NCBI RefSeq assembly: GCF_025989145.1
Contig: NZ_JAPDNQ010000001.1
Span: forward strand, 1,550,001-1,614,000
Direction: 5' to 3'
Length of the DNA stretch: 64,000 nucleotides
From: Microbacterium sp. SSM24
Lineage (GTDB): Bacteria; Actinomycetota; Actinomycetes; Actinomycetales; Microbacteriaceae
Part shown: in pieces, positions 51,711 through 60,498 of the stretch
Layout: every line of letters starts with the position of its first letter
How positions within the stretch are numbered: the first letter of the stretch is position 1
Notes under the pieces: model-generated
The model's database searches: none
What the model saw: only the letters and a program-made list of their open reading frames with translations
Told to the model about the DNA's origin: nothing
Translations under genes and position numbers: made by a program

Positions 51711-52496
51711 ATGAGCGACTCGATCCTCCTCCACGTCGAAGACGGCCTCGCGCGCGTCACCTTCAACCGTCCCGCATTCCTCAACGCGATGGACTTCGAG
51801 ATGGGCGGCCGGTGGCGCGACATCGCTCACGCGGTGACGACCGATCCCGCGGTGGGCGCGGTCATCCTGGATGCCGCCGGCCCGGCCTTCTGCGCGGGCG
51901 GCGACGTCGTCGCGATGGCGACCTCGCGCGCTGCCGGGTCGGACGTCACCGCGGCGGCGCACGTCATCCATGACGGCATCCGCACTTTCGCGCTCTCCGA
52001 CAAGCCGATCGTCGCGGCCGTGCAGGGCGCCGTGGCGGGTGGGGGCCTCGGGCTCATGCTGAGCGCCGACTACATCGTCGCCGCCGACTCCGCCCGGTTC
52101 GTCAGCAAGTACGCCAACATCGGCCTCACCCCCGACCTCGGGGTCTCGACGCTGCTCCCGGCGGCGATCGGCCAGCGCCGGGCGCTGCAGCTGCTGCTCC
52201 AGGACACGACGATCGACGCCGCGACCGCCTTGGACTGGGGACTCGTGGCCGAGGTCCTGCCCCGCGACGAGGTCGCCGCCCGCGTCGAGGCGATCGCGCA
52301 GTTCTGGCTCGCCGGCGCCACCACCGCCTTCGGTCAGGCCAAGCGCCTCGTCCGCGTGGGCGCCGACCGCCCCTTCACCGAGAACCTCGACGACGAGGCC
52401 CGTTCGATCGGCGCCCGCTTCGAGACGGACGAGTCGCGCGCCCGCGTCGCCGCGTTCGCCGCGGCATCCGCCAAGTCCGCCGCATCCCGATCCTGA
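51711..52496 (+). CDS. Enoyl-CoA hydratase/isomerase-family protein
   Basis: 261 residues, crotonase fold: FNRPAFLNAMD, oxyanion-hole CAGGDV and GAVAGGGLGLML, then YANIGLTPDLGVSTLL. The two Glu of enoyl-CoA hydratase are not in the usual places (the second position is Asp in TPDLG), so it may be an isomerase or hydrolase. A stop-to-start gap of 9 nt with AAGGAG links it to the SDR gene upstream. Confidence 0.88.
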   Translation: MSDSILLHVEDGLARVTFNRPAFLNAMDFEMGGRWRDIAHAVTTDPAVGAVILDAAGPAFCAGGDVVAMATSRAAGSDVTAAAHVIHDGIRTFALSDKPIVAAVQGAVAGGGLGLMLSADYIVAADSARFVSKYANIGLTPDLGVSTLLPAAIGQRRALQLLLQDTTIDAATALDWGLVAEVLPRDEVAARVEAIAQFWLAGATTAFGQAKRLVRVGADRPFTENLDDEARSIGARFETDESRARVAAFAAASAKSAASRS

Positions 52497-52509
52497 CCCG
52501 CCCCGCCCC

Positions 52510-52564
52510 CATGTCCCGCTTTCCGTCGCCCGGCGGCCGCTCGGCCGACCGAAAGCGGGACATG
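52510..52564. repeat. 19-bp inverted repeat, one mismatch, 17-nt loop
   Basis: Arms 52510-52528 (CATGTCCCGCTTTCCGTCG) and 52546-52564 pair at 18 of 19 positions. It fills the gap between the crotonase stop and the binding site of the next SDR gene. No T-tract follows. Confidence 0.85.
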
Positions 52565-52583
52565 CACCAAGGAGAGACCAGAC

Positions 52584-53420
52584 ATGAGTGAGAACACCCT
52601 CGCCGGCAAGACGATCCTGATGTCGGGCGGCAGCCGCGGCATCGGCCTCGCGATCGCGCTGAGGGCTGCGCGCGACGGGGCGAACATCGCCCTGCTGGCC
52701 AAGACCGACACGCCACATCCGAAGCTCGAGGGCACGGTCCACTCGGCGGCGGAGCAGATCCGCGCGGCCGGCGGTCAGGCACTGCCGATCGTCGGCGACG
52801 TGCGCAACGACGACGACGTCACCGAGGCCGTGCTCAAGACGCAGGGCGAGTTCGGCGGCATCGACATCGTCGTCAACAACGCATCGGTGATCGACCTCTC
52901 GCGCTCGCTCGACCTCGCGGCCAAGAAGTACGACCTCATGCAGGACGTCAACGTGCGCGGCACGTTCATGCTCAGCCGCGCGGCCGTGCCGATCCTGAAG
53001 GATGCCGCGAACCCGCACATCCTGTCGCTCTCGCCGCCGCTCAACCTGGCGCCGAAGTGGCTGGGCGCGCACACCGGGTACACGCTCGCGAAGTACGGGA
53101 TGACGATGACGACCCTCGGCCTGGCGGCGGAGTTCGCGAAGGCCGGCATCGCCGCCAACACGCTGTGGCCGGCGACCACGATCGCGACCGCGGCGGTGCA
53201 GTTCGCCCTCGGCGGCGACGCGATGATGAAGGTGAGCCGCACGCCGGAGATCTACGCGGATGCCGCGTACGAGGTCTTCCTGAAGCCCGCCGCCGAGTAC
53301 ACCGGCCAGACGCTCATCGTCGAAGACGTGCTTCGGGAGTCCGGCGTCACGGACTTCTCCGGCTACGCGGCGGTGCCGGGCACGCCCGACGACCAGCTCT
53401 TCCCCGACATCTTCCTCTGA
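52584..53420 (+). CDS. SDR, HSDL2-like oxidoreductase
   Basis: 278 residues. SDR motifs are MSGGSRGIG at about 13-21, VVNNAS, and catalytic YTLAK in HTGYTLAKYGMTM. The LSPPLNLAPKW segment in place of the usual catalytic-Ser strand matches the HSDL2 branch, linked to fatty-acid metabolism. AAGGAGAG lies 6 nt before ATG 52584. Probably functionally related to the two upstream genes. Confidence 0.88.
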   Translation: MSENTLAGKTILMSGGSRGIGLAIALRAARDGANIALLAKTDTPHPKLEGTVHSAAEQIRAAGGQALPIVGDVRNDDDVTEAVLKTQGEFGGIDIVVNNASVIDLSRSLDLAAKKYDLMQDVNVRGTFMLSRAAVPILKDAANPHILSLSPPLNLAPKWLGAHTGYTLAKYGMTMTTLGLAAEFAKAGIAANTLWPATTIATAAVQFALGGDAMMKVSRTPEIYADAAYEVFLKPAAEYTGQTLIVEDVLRESGVTDFSGYAAVPGTPDDQLFPDIFL

Positions 53421-53479
53421 CCCGACCCCACCCCCCACCCGCCCCCGCCCCACCCCTCCCGCCCCACCCCTCCCCTTCC
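53421..53479 (-). repeat. C-rich tract; G-quadruplex-prone on the minus strand
   Basis: Right after the SDR stop, about 59 nt consist almost only of C-runs of 3-6 separated mostly by single A, G or T. The complementary strand has at least ten runs of three or more G with mainly 1-nt spacers. It abuts the perfect 24-bp hairpin. Confidence 0.85.
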
Positions 53480-53541
53480 GTTTGTGCGGGCGAATGTGCG
53501 CCTGGGCGCCAGGCTGGGCGCACATTCGCCCGCACAAACGG
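53478..53541. repeat. Perfect 24-bp inverted repeat, 16-nt loop
   Basis: Arms 53478-53501 and 53518-53541 are exact reverse complements (core TTTGTGCGGGCGAATGTGCG); one more C-G pair extends it inward. It is the longest perfect stem in the window. A truncated VOC gene end begins 17 bp downstream. Confidence 0.92.
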
Positions 53542-53558
53542 ATCGGTTCACGGCGTAA

Positions 53559-53690
53559 GGTGGCGCGGCCGCGCTCGGAATCGGCCGCGATGCCCAGGCT
53601 CCGCCCTGGGGCGAGCGCGTCGCGCAGGTGCGCGATCCGGACGGGAATCTCGTGAACCTCGGGGCCGAGGCATCCACAGCCGCGCACTGA
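53559..53690 (+). pseudogene. C-terminal remnant of a VOC/glyoxalase-fold gene
   Basis: 43 in-frame codons before a TGA at 53688 encode WGERVAQVRDPDGNLVNLG and a short tail, the classic last strand of VOC-superfamily proteins with its metal Glu. Directly upstream is a stop codon (53556) and no start, so the first two thirds of the gene are missing. The break lies close to the 24-bp hairpin. No other gene is visible in 53421-53792. Confidence 0.8.
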
Positions 53691-53792
53691 GCGGGGCGCG
53701 AACGCTGCAGTTCGCTGCGAATGCTGCGTCGCGCCGCGCAGCGGTTGCCGGAAAGTGCAGCGCTCGGCGCGCCTAGTGCCAGGACGGCGGGG

Positions 53793-54431
53793 TCAGTGCT
53801 CCGCGCCGGTGAACAGCAGGATGCCGCCGAGCCCGATCATGAGACCGCCCCCGGTCGCGGAGAGGCGCGCGATGCGCTTCGGCGACTTGCCGAACCAGGA
53901 CCTCGCGCCGGCGGCGGCGAGCGCCCATGCGCCGTCCGAGAGCAGCGCGATGACGAAGAAGACCAGGCCGAGCTGGACCATCTGCAGCGGCACCGATCCC
54001 GCCGAGAGGTCGACGAACTGCGGCAGCACCGCGACGAAGAACGCGATGGTCTTGGGGTTCGTGATGCCCACGACGAAGCCTTCGCCCAGCTGACGCCAGG
54101 CCGAGCGCGGGGGGAGTGCGCCGCTGGCCTGCTCGGCGGCGCGGTAGCGATGGCGGATCGCCTGCACGCCGAGGTACATGAGATACGCGGCGCCCGCGAC
54201 CTTGACGATCGTGAACAGCACGATCGACTGGGCGACGATGCCGCCGACGCCGAGCGCGACGAGGCCGATCACCGGCAGCAGGCCGAGCGCGTTGCCGAGG
54301 ACGCTCAGCAGTCCGCCGATGCGGCCGAGTGCGAGCGCCCGGCCGATCGTGAAGAGCACGCTCGGCCCGGGGATCACGATGAGCACCAGCGCGGCGAGCG
54401 TGAAGGCGAGAAGGTTCTCGGGAGGGACCAC
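53793..54431 (-). CDS. LysE/RhtB-family amino-acid exporter
   Basis: 212 residues with six helices. The family N-terminus LIVIPGPSVLFTIGRALALGR and the loop GFVVGITNPKTIAFFVAVLPQFV are typical of LysE/RhtB exporters of amino acids or related compounds. GTG at 54431 has TATCGT 6 nt upstream. Confidence 0.93.
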   Translation of the reverse strand: MVPPENLLAFTLAALVLIVIPGPSVLFTIGRALALGRIGGLLSVLGNALGLLPVIGLVALGVGGIVAQSIVLFTIVKVAGAAYLMYLGVQAIRHRYRAAEQASGALPPRSAWRQLGEGFVVGITNPKTIAFFVAVLPQFVDLSAGSVPLQMVQLGLVFFVIALLSDGAWALAAAGARSWFGKSPKRIARLSATGGGLMIGLGGILLFTGAEH

Positions 54432-54437
54432 GAGGAA

Positions 54438-54443
54438 ACGATA
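54438..54443 (-). promoter_or_regulatory. -10-like hexamer for the LysE-family gene
   Basis: Minus-strand TATCGT, 6 nt before the GTG at 54431. Confidence 0.45.
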
Positions 54444-54450
54444 GTCCCGG

Positions 54451-55077
54451 TCAGGGATCGTCGCCGAGCATCACCGTGACCGCGCGGTCGTGGTTCCACC
54501 AGAAGCCGAGGCGCTCGTCCGGTCTCATGCCGACGGGACGGTCCTCCGGGGTGATCGACGCGTACGCGACCGAGACGAGGAGCGCGCTCTGCTGCCGAAG
54601 GGCAGCTGGCACGCAGCGCACGCGGGACTCGCCGTTGCGCTCGATCGCGATGCAGTGCTCACGCTGCAGACCGGTGCCGTCGACGGAGGCGCCGGCGATC
54701 CAGACATCCCAGCCGAAATAGGTGCCCAGCGGATAGGCCCACTCGACCGTCCCGGTGCTGGGGAAGTCCGGCACCGCCGTCGCGGACGGCAGGTCGATGT
54801 AGCGCCCGAACGACCCGTCGAGCGGGATGTGCAGCAGGGGCACGGCGTCGCCGTCCCACGCGAAGGAGTATGCGGCGCGTGCGTCGCGCACGGCCGGTGC
54901 GAGCAGCGCCCGGGTGAGCGGCTCGGGCTCGGGCGGAAGCAGGGCGCGCACCAGCACGGTGCCGCCGATCGCCAGGATCGCGGCGCAGCCGATCGCCGCG
55001 AGCGTGATCGCCGCCCGGCGGGACAGCGCCGGGGGACGCGGCGCGTGCGTCGCGTCGACGCGGGTGGCGGCATCCAT
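54451..55077 (-). CDS. Single-helix membrane protein, unknown
   Basis: 208 residues: a short basic N-terminus, one membrane helix (about 22-44) and an extracellular domain with two Cys ([19 protein letters not shown]) that may form a disulfide. No recognised domain. ATG at 55077 is chosen; an in-frame GTG at 55095 is also possible, and neither has a clear binding site. It lies 7 nt upstream of the LysE -10 hexamer on the same strand. Confidence 0.75.
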   Translation of the reverse strand: MDAATRVDATHAPRPPALSRRAAITLAAIGCAAILAIGGTVLVRALLPPEPEPLTRALLAPAVRDARAAYSFAWDGDAVPLLHIPLDGSFGRYIDLPSATAVPDFPSTGTVEWAYPLGTYFGWDVWIAGASVDGTGLQREHCIAIERNGESRVRCVPAALRQQSALLVSVAYASITPEDRPVGMRPDERLGFWWNHDRAVTVMLGDDP

Positions 55078-55132
55078 GACGTCCACGAGCACCACGGTAG
55101 TCCCGATCCGGGCATCGTTCAGGTGCGTCCCC

Positions 55133-55138
55133 TACCCT
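55133..55138 (+). promoter_or_regulatory. -10-like hexamer for rlmN
   Basis: TACCCT ends 6 nt before the ATG at 55145. The spacer CGGAGC could alternatively serve as a weak binding site. Confidence 0.45.
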
Positions 55139-55144
55139 CGGAGC

Positions 55145-56389
55145 ATGACCGACCAGCCCCCCGTGCGCACCACCAAGCCCCGTCAGGTGCGTCCCGCCAC
55201 CGAGGGCTGGACCCAGCAGAAGGATGCCGAGGGGCGTCCTCTCCTGCAGTTCGCATCGCCGAAGCGGGGCAAGCCCCCGGTGCACCTGGCCGATCTGACG
55301 CCCGAGCAGCGCGTCGAGAAGGTCAAGGAGCTCGGACTCCCCGGATTCCGCGCCAGGCAGCTCGAGAAGCACTACTTCCAGCACTGGACCCACGATCCCG
55401 CCGCCATGACGGATCTTCCCGCCGCCGGCCGCGAGGAGTTCGTGCACGGGATGCTGCCCCCGCTCCTCACCGAAGTGCGCCGTCTCGAGACCGACCGCGG
55501 CGACACGATCAAGTTCCTCTGGAAGCTCCACGACGGCGCGCTCGTCGAGTCCGTGCTCATGCGCTATCCCGGCCGCATCACGCTGTGCGTCTCGAGCCAG
55601 GCGGGCTGCGGAATGAACTGCCCCTTCTGCGCGACCGGCCAGGCGGGGCTCACCCGCAACATGTCGGCGGCGGAGATCGTGGAGCAGATCGTGCGCGCCA
55701 ACCGCCTGATCGCCGATGGCGGCCTCGGCGGGAAGAAGCGCGACGACCATTCCGCGGAGCGTGTCTCGAACATCGTCTTCATGGGCATGGGGGAGCCGCT
55801 CGCCAACTACGCCCGCGTGATGCAGGCTGTGCGCGTCATGACCGACAAGGACCACGGTCTCGGCATGAGCGCCCGCGGGATCACCGTGTCGACGGTGGGG
55901 CTCGTGCCCGCGATCACCAAGCTCGCGAACGAGGACATCCCGGTGACGTTCGCCCTGTCGCTCCACGCGCCCGACGACCGCCTGCGCGACGAGCTCATCC
56001 CGGTGAACTCCCGGTGGAAGGTCGACGAGGCGCTGGATGCCGCGCGCGACTACTTCGACAAGACGGGTCGCCGCGTGTCGATCGAGTACGCCCTCATCAA
56101 GGACATGAACGACCACGCGTGGCGCGCCGACCTGCTGGCCGAGAAGCTCAACGCCCGCGGCCGCGGCTGGGTGCACGTGAACCCGATCCCGCTCAACCCG
56201 ACCCCGGGTTCGATCTGGACCGCGTCCGAGGTCCCCGTTCAGAACGAGTTCGTGCGCCGTCTCAACGAAGCCGGTGTTCCGACGACCCTTCGCGACACGC
56301 GTGGCAAGGAGATCGACGGGGCCTGCGGTCAGCTGGTCGCCACGGAGGACGACGAGGCCGTCGCCGCCGTCACCCCGCTCGAGGCCTGA
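55145..56389 (+). CDS. rlmN: 23S rRNA/tRNA adenine-C2 methyltransferase
   Basis: 414 residues of RlmN, the radical-SAM enzyme that methylates C2 of A2503 in 23S rRNA and A37 of some tRNAs. The cluster motif is C155-GMN-C159-PF-C162. A catalytic Cys occurs near the end (GACGQL); the other conserved residues are seen in [10 protein letters not shown] and SLHAPDD. An N-terminal extension of about 45 residues is typical of actinobacterial members. Confidence 0.97.
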   Translation: MTDQPPVRTTKPRQVRPATEGWTQQKDAEGRPLLQFASPKRGKPPVHLADLTPEQRVEKVKELGLPGFRARQLEKHYFQHWTHDPAAMTDLPAAGREEFVHGMLPPLLTEVRRLETDRGDTIKFLWKLHDGALVESVLMRYPGRITLCVSSQAGCGMNCPFCATGQAGLTRNMSAAEIVEQIVRANRLIADGGLGGKKRDDHSAERVSNIVFMGMGEPLANYARVMQAVRVMTDKDHGLGMSARGITVSTVGLVPAITKLANEDIPVTFALSLHAPDDRLRDELIPVNSRWKVDEALDAARDYFDKTGRRVSIEYALIKDMNDHAWRADLLAEKLNARGRGWVHVNPIPLNPTPGSIWTASEVPVQNEFVRRLNEAGVPTTLRDTRGKEIDGACGQLVATEDDEAVAAVTPLEA

Positions 56390-56493
56390 GGGCCGCCGGT
56401 ACGCGCGCGGGTTTCCTGCAGACGCGCCTGTCGAGGCGGACCGCGCTCGCCGTAAACGGCGCGCAAGCCCGGGAACGCGTCACCTCCAAAGCG

Positions 56494-56503
56494 CGATATA
56501 TCG
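56494..56503. promoter_or_regulatory. Palindrome CGATATATCG upstream of the ABC exporter genes
   Basis: A 10-bp perfect AT-rich palindrome stands out in GC-rich DNA and is followed 2-8 nt later by TTAGGGT, a possible -10. PadR- and TetR-type regulators often bind such sites near exporter genes (family knowledge). No regulator gene is adjacent. The rest of 56390-56661 shows no gene. Confidence 0.45.
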
Positions 56504-56661
56504 TGTTAGGGTGAACGCCGGATGCCGCAGCCCGGCGTCCGATCCTTCCCTCTCAGCCCCTGTGGACGACCGCGCTGCCATGTCGGCGGGTCGTGGCAGG
56601 GTGGGGGCATCTCATCCTTCGGACGCCGGCCGCGGCATCCGTCAGAGTCCTGGAGATCTCC

Positions 56662-58395
56662 GTGCTCGCAAAACTCCTCGTCCGCTATTTGAAGCCGTAC
56701 GGCTGGCTCATGCTCGGCGTACTGGTGTTCCAGTTCGCGTCGGCACTCGGCTCGCTGTACCTGCCGAGCCTCAATGCCGACATCATCGACAACGGCGTCT
56801 CGAAGGGCGACACCGAGTACATCTGGCGCACCGGCCTCGTGATGCTCACCGTCTCACTCGCGCAGATCGTCGCCGCGATCATCGCGACGTACTTCGCCGC
56901 CAAGGCCGCCATGAGAATGGGGCGCGATCTGCGCGACGGGATCTTCGAGCGCGTCTCGAGCTTCTCCGAGCGCGAGGTGAGCGGGTTCAGCGCGGGGTCG
57001 CTCATCACCCGCAACACCAATGACGTGCAGCAGGTGCAGATGCTCGCGATGATGGGCGCGACGTTCCTGGTGTCGGCGCCCCTGCTCGCGATCGGCGGCG
57101 TGCTGCTCGCGATCGAGCAGGCCCCCAGCCTCGCGTGGATCATCGCGGTCTCCGTGCCCGTGCTCCTCGTGGTCGCCGGACTGCTGATCGTCCGCATGGT
57201 GCCGCTGTTCCGCAGCTACCAGGGCAAGCTCGACGGGGTGAACCGGGTGATGCGCGAGCAGCTCACCGGCATCCGGGTGATCCGCGCGTTCGTGCGGGAG
57301 CCGATCGAGGAGGAGCGCTTCCGTGAGGCCAACACCGACATCATGGTCGTCGGCCGCAAGGTGGGATCGCTCTTCGTCCTCCTCTTCCCCGCGGTGATGC
57401 TCATCCTCAACGTGACCGTGATCGGCGTGATCTGGTTCGGCGGGATGCAGGTGGACGCCGGCGACATCCAGATCGGCACCCTTTTCGCCTTCATGCAGTA
57501 CATCATGATCATCCTCTCGGGGGTCATGATGGCGAGCTTCATGGCGCTCATGATCCCTCGCGCGGCCGTGTCGGCCGAGCGCATCGGCGAAGTTCTGGCG
57601 ACGAAGTCCACCCTGACGCGATCGGCCGATGCCGAGCCGCTGCTCCCGACGCCCGGCGTCGTGTCGTTCGACGACGTCACCTACACCTACCCGGGCGCCG
57701 AGCATCCGATTCTGTCCGGCATCAGCTTCCGCGCAGAGCCGGGGGAGACGGTCGCGATCGTCGGATCGACCGGCGCCGGCAAGAGCACGCTGATCTCGCT
57801 GCTGCCCCGCCTGTTCGACGTCACCGACGGCGCGGTGCGGGTCGGGGGAGTCGATGTGCGCGAGGCGGATCTCGATGCGCTCTGGGCCGCGATCGGCCTC
57901 GTCCCGCAGCGCCCCTTCCTCTTCACCGGAACCATTGCCTCGAACCTCCGGTTCGGCAAAGAAGACGCCACGGATGCCGAACTGTGGCGGGCGCTCGAGA
58001 TCGCGCAGGCGAGCGACTTCGTGAGTCAGATGCCCGAAGGACTCGACTCCCCGATCGCGCAGGGCGGCACGAACGTGTCGGGCGGCCAGCGACAGCGTCT
58101 CGCGATCGCACGGGCCATCGTCCACGCGCCGCAGATCCTGGTGTTCGACGACTCGTTCTCGGCCCTCGACCTCACGACCGACGCGCGGCTGCGCCAAGCG
58201 CTCTGGAGAGAGCTGCCGGAAGTGACCAAGATCGTCGTCGCGCAGCGCATCTCGACGATCACCGACGCGGACCGCATCGTGGTGCTCGACGACGGCGGGA
58301 TCGTCGGACTCGGCACACACGCGGAATTGCTGGAGACCAGTCAGACCTACCGCGAGATCGTCGAATCCCAGCTCGGAGCGGAGGTCGCGCGATGA
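56662..58395 (+). CDS. ABC exporter half-transporter, degenerate-site subunit
   Basis: 577 residues: six-helix exporter domain (about 1-320) and an ATPase domain. Walker A GSTGAGKST is at about 368-376 and the signature is VSGGQRQRL. Walker B reads ILVFDDSFSALD: the catalytic Glu is D497, as in the degenerate site of heterodimeric exporters such as TM287/288 and BmrCD. GTG at 56662 has TGGAGA 8 nt upstream. Its TGA overlaps the next gene's ATG, so both subunits are made together. Confidence 0.93.
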   Translation: MLAKLLVRYLKPYGWLMLGVLVFQFASALGSLYLPSLNADIIDNGVSKGDTEYIWRTGLVMLTVSLAQIVAAIIATYFAAKAAMRMGRDLRDGIFERVSSFSEREVSGFSAGSLITRNTNDVQQVQMLAMMGATFLVSAPLLAIGGVLLAIEQAPSLAWIIAVSVPVLLVVAGLLIVRMVPLFRSYQGKLDGVNRVMREQLTGIRVIRAFVREPIEEERFREANTDIMVVGRKVGSLFVLLFPAVMLILNVTVIGVIWFGGMQVDAGDIQIGTLFAFMQYIMIILSGVMMASFMALMIPRAAVSAERIGEVLATKSTLTRSADAEPLLPTPGVVSFDDVTYTYPGAEHPILSGISFRAEPGETVAIVGSTGAGKSTLISLLPRLFDVTDGAVRVGGVDVREADLDALWAAIGLVPQRPFLFTGTIASNLRFGKEDATDAELWRALEIAQASDFVSQMPEGLDSPIAQGGTNVSGGQRQRLAIARAIVHAPQILVFDDSFSALDLTTDARLRQALWRELPEVTKIVVAQRISTITDADRIVVLDDGGIVGLGTHAELLETSQTYREIVESQLGAEVAR

Positions 58396-60491
58396 GCGAC
58401 GAGAAGCGTACCCGCGCGCGTTCGCGCAAGCCCGTCGAGCAGGTGCTCTCCGCCGAGGAGAAGCTCGAGATCGAGATGGGCGAGCAGGCGCGCATCGCCG
58501 CCGACGACTGGTCCGGTGCTGTCGCGCCGGGCAAGGCGGCCCGATTCGGCCCGTCGTTCCGCCGCCTGCTCGGCCTGCTCAAGCCCAGCGCCGTGCCGTT
58601 CGCCTTCGCCTCCCTCCTCGGGGCGATCGGCGTCGTGCTCGCGGTGCTCTCGCCCAAGGTGCTCGGCGAGGCCACCAACATCCTCTTCGAAGGCGTCATC
58701 TCCGGCATGGCCCCGGCCGGTGCCACCCAGGCGCAGGTCGTCGCCGCCCTCGAGGCGCAGGGTCAGCAGGACCTCGCCAACATCGTCGGCGCCATGCGGC
58801 ACTTCGTCCCGGGCGCGGGTGTCGACTTCATCGCCTTGAGCCGCGTCCTCCTGATCGTGCTGGCGCTGTACTTCGCGTCCTCGCTGCTGATGTGGCTCCA
58901 GGGCTACGTCATCAACGTGATCATGGTGCGCACGATGTGGCGCCTGCGCGAGGACGTCGAGGCGAAGATCAACCGTCTGCCGCTGCGCTACTTCGATCGC
59001 GTGCAGCGTGGCGAGCTCATCTCCCGCGTCACCAACGACATCGACAACATCACGCAGATGATGCAGCAGTCGCTGTCCTCGGCGCTGACCGCCGTGCTCA
59101 CGGTCGTCGGCGTGCTCATCATGATGCTGTCGATCTCGTGGCAGCTGACGCTCGTCGTGCTGATCAGCTTCCCGCTCATGGGCGTGCTGTTCGGCGTCAT
59201 CGGACCCCGTTCGCAGAAGGCGTTCGGGGTGCAGTGGCGCAAGGTCGGACGCCTCAACGCGCGCGTCGAGGAGTCCTTCTCGGGTCACGCGCTCGTCAAG
59301 GTCTTCGGCCGTGAGGAGGCGTCGCGCGAGGCGTTCCGCGTCGAGAACGAAGAGCTCTACCGGGCATCGTTCACCGCGCAGTTCCTCTCGAACATCATGA
59401 TGCCCGCGATGATGTTCATCGGGAACCTCACCTACGTCGGCATCGCCGTCTTCGGCGCGCTCATGGTTGCGGGCGGCCAGCTGCGGCTCGGCGACGTGCA
59501 GGCGTTCATCCAGTACTCGCAGCAGTTCACCCAGCCGTTGTCCGAGCTCGGCGGCATGGCCGCCGTGGTGCAGTCGGGCACGGCATCCGCGGAGCGGGTC
59601 TTCGAACTGCTCGACGAGACCGAGGAGGAGCCCGACGCCGCCGACGCGCCTGCGCCGGTGGACGGCGACGGCACGATCGAGTTCCAGGACGTCACGTTCT
59701 CGTACTCGGCCGATCGTCCGCTCATCCACGATCTGTCCTTCCGGGTCGAGCCCGGCCAGACGGTCGCCATCGTCGGTCCGACCGGCGCGGGCAAGACGAC
59801 CCTGGTCAACCTCATCATGCGGTTCTACGAGCTGGAGGGCGGGCGCATCCTGCTCAACGGCCAGAGCATCGCCGAACTGACGCGTCGCGACATCCGGGCC
59901 AAGACCGGCATGGTGCTGCAGGATCCGTGGCTGTTCGCCGGCACGATCCGAGACAACATCCGGTACGGGCGGGCCGACGCGACCGACGCCGACATCCTCG
60001 AAGCCGCGCGCGCGACCTACGTCGACCGATTCGTGCACTCCCTCCCCGACGGGTACGACACCGTCCTCGACGAGGAGGCGTCGAACATCTCGGCCGGCGA
60101 GAAGCAGCTCATCACCATCGCCCGGGCGTTCGTCGCCCAGCCGTCGGTGCTCATCCTCGACGAGGCGACCAGCTCGGTCGACACGCGCACCGAGCTGCTG
60201 CTGCAGCACGCGATGGCCGCGCTCCGCAAGGGACGCACGTCGTTCGTCATCGCGCACCGCCTGTCGACGATCCGCGACGCCGACCTGATCCTGGTGATGG
60301 AGAACGGCGGCATCGCCGAGCAGGGCAGCCACGACGAGCTCATCGCTGCGAAGGGGGCGTACTTCCGCCTCTACAACTCGCAGTTCGAGCAGGCCGCGAC
60401 CGATCCCGACGACGTCCTCGGGGCCCTCGAGCGCGCCGCCGAGCTCGACGAGCTCGACGAGATGGAGGAGGAGGGCTCGCCGGTACGGTGA
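58392..60491 (+). CDS. ABC exporter half-transporter, catalytic subunit
   Basis: 699 residues. A charged N-terminus of about 60 residues precedes the exporter domain, whose first extracellular loop is enlarged (ATQAQVVAALEAQGQQDL region). The ATPase domain has GPTGAGKTT at about 462, signature ISAGEKQLI, and canonical Walker B VLILDEATSS with its Glu. It should carry the competent catalytic Glu of the pair. A Glu-rich tail ends the protein. Likely a multidrug or lipid exporter; the substrate cannot be inferred. Confidence 0.93.
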   Translation: MSDEKRTRARSRKPVEQVLSAEEKLEIEMGEQARIAADDWSGAVAPGKAARFGPSFRRLLGLLKPSAVPFAFASLLGAIGVVLAVLSPKVLGEATNILFEGVISGMAPAGATQAQVVAALEAQGQQDLANIVGAMRHFVPGAGVDFIALSRVLLIVLALYFASSLLMWLQGYVINVIMVRTMWRLREDVEAKINRLPLRYFDRVQRGELISRVTNDIDNITQMMQQSLSSALTAVLTVVGVLIMMLSISWQLTLVVLISFPLMGVLFGVIGPRSQKAFGVQWRKVGRLNARVEESFSGHALVKVFGREEASREAFRVENEELYRASFTAQFLSNIMMPAMMFIGNLTYVGIAVFGALMVAGGQLRLGDVQAFIQYSQQFTQPLSELGGMAAVVQSGTASAERVFELLDETEEEPDAADAPAPVDGDGTIEFQDVTFSYSADRPLIHDLSFRVEPGQTVAIVGPTGAGKTTLVNLIMRFYELEGGRILLNGQSIAELTRRDIRAKTGMVLQDPWLFAGTIRDNIRYGRADATDADILEAARATYVDRFVHSLPDGYDTVLDEEASNISAGEKQLITIARAFVAQPSVLILDEATSSVDTRTELLLQHAMAALRKGRTSFVIAHRLSTIRDADLILVMENGGIAEQGSHDELIAAKGAYFRLYNSQFEQAATDPDDVLGALERAAELDELDEMEEEGSPVR

Positions 60492-60498
60492 GCCCGGG

